NCBI RefSeq assembly: GCF_046546515.1
Contig: NZ_JBKHKJ010000008.1
Coordinates: forward strand, 101,523 to 165,522
Source: Parasediminibacterium sp046546515
Lineage (GTDB): Bacteria > Bacteroidota > Bacteroidia > Chitinophagales > Chitinophagaceae
DNA: 64,000 nucleotides
Direction: 5' to 3'
Shown here: positions 63,961 to 64,000 of the stretch, in pieces
Position numbering within the stretch: the stretch's first letter is position 1
Layout of the letters: every line of letters begins with the position of its first letter
Program-made: the position numbers and the translations under genes
Notes under the pieces: model-generated
What the model saw: the letters and a program-made list of their open reading frames with translations, nothing else
The model's database searches: none
What the model was told of the DNA's origin: nothing

Positions 63961-64000
63961 ATGCTACCGCACGCCTGTGGCCACTAGTGTTCGAAACATA
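63949..64000 (+). repeat. Start of a third GC-rich array at the window end
   Basis: CTTAAAAAGGGATGCTACCGCACGCC matches the opening of array copy G (CTTAAAAAAAGTGATGCTACCG near 61639). The rest lies outside the window. Confidence 0.5.

Overview
The window reads as chromosomal DNA of a Bacteroidota bacterium, most likely a Chitinophagaceae-type soil or freshwater glycan degrader. The evidence is SusC/SusD pairs, type IX secretion C-terminal sorting domains, a FecR anti-sigma protein with an ECF sigma factor, TAnnTTTG promoter elements and intergenic repeats typical of that phylum. Genus and species cannot be told from the sequence alone. I found no tRNA, rRNA, CRISPR array or intact transposase.

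Layout. 0.3-3.8 kb: a lipoprotein, an orphan ModE-type winged-helix protein, and a carB gene that holds only the N-terminal half of the carbamoyl-phosphate synthase large subunit. 4.9-27.7 kb: a beta-glucan utilisation locus. It has a large secreted GH16 enzyme on the minus strand, a divergent membrane-bound propeller/LuxR regulator, then a repeat-built T9SS surface protein, SusC, SusD, two lipoproteins in the SusE position, a GH16 lipoprotein and a GH3 beta-glucosidase. Together these would bind beta-glucan at the surface, cut it, import the oligomers and hydrolyse them to glucose.

27.9-44.1 kb: a nitrate/nitrite assimilation island. It has an FNR-like regulator with four cysteines, cobA for siroheme, nirB, nirD, an outer-membrane porin, a NarK transporter, a nitrate reductase fused to its own NAD(P)H/FAD and [2Fe-2S] module, a nitrate-reductase-associated protein, a sulfite/nitrite-reductase-like protein ending in rubredoxin, and mobA for the molybdenum cofactor. 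An FNR-like palindrome sits between the divergent cobA and nirB. 44.3-48.4 kb: housekeeping ileS and a DksA/TraR-type protein. 49.6-60.4 kb: a FecR-type protein, a 2873-residue T9SS surface protein made of about 343-residue repeats, and an ECF sigma factor. 60.4-64 kb: an accessory region with a plug-tailed secreted protein, an Rpn-type nuclease and dense repeats.

The least explained content is non-coding. Five loci share a core resembling TAACTCATTGAT next to an array with a strict or near 11-bp period. Three of these also carry a 55-bp palindrome. Two more loci, and a third cut by the window end, carry GC-rich arrays of about 22 bp, and one intergene has ten exact 21-bp units. All these periods are one or two turns of B-DNA. 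A roughly 256-292 bp MITE is present three times with 9-10 bp target duplications, and one copy rewrote the C-terminus of CobA.
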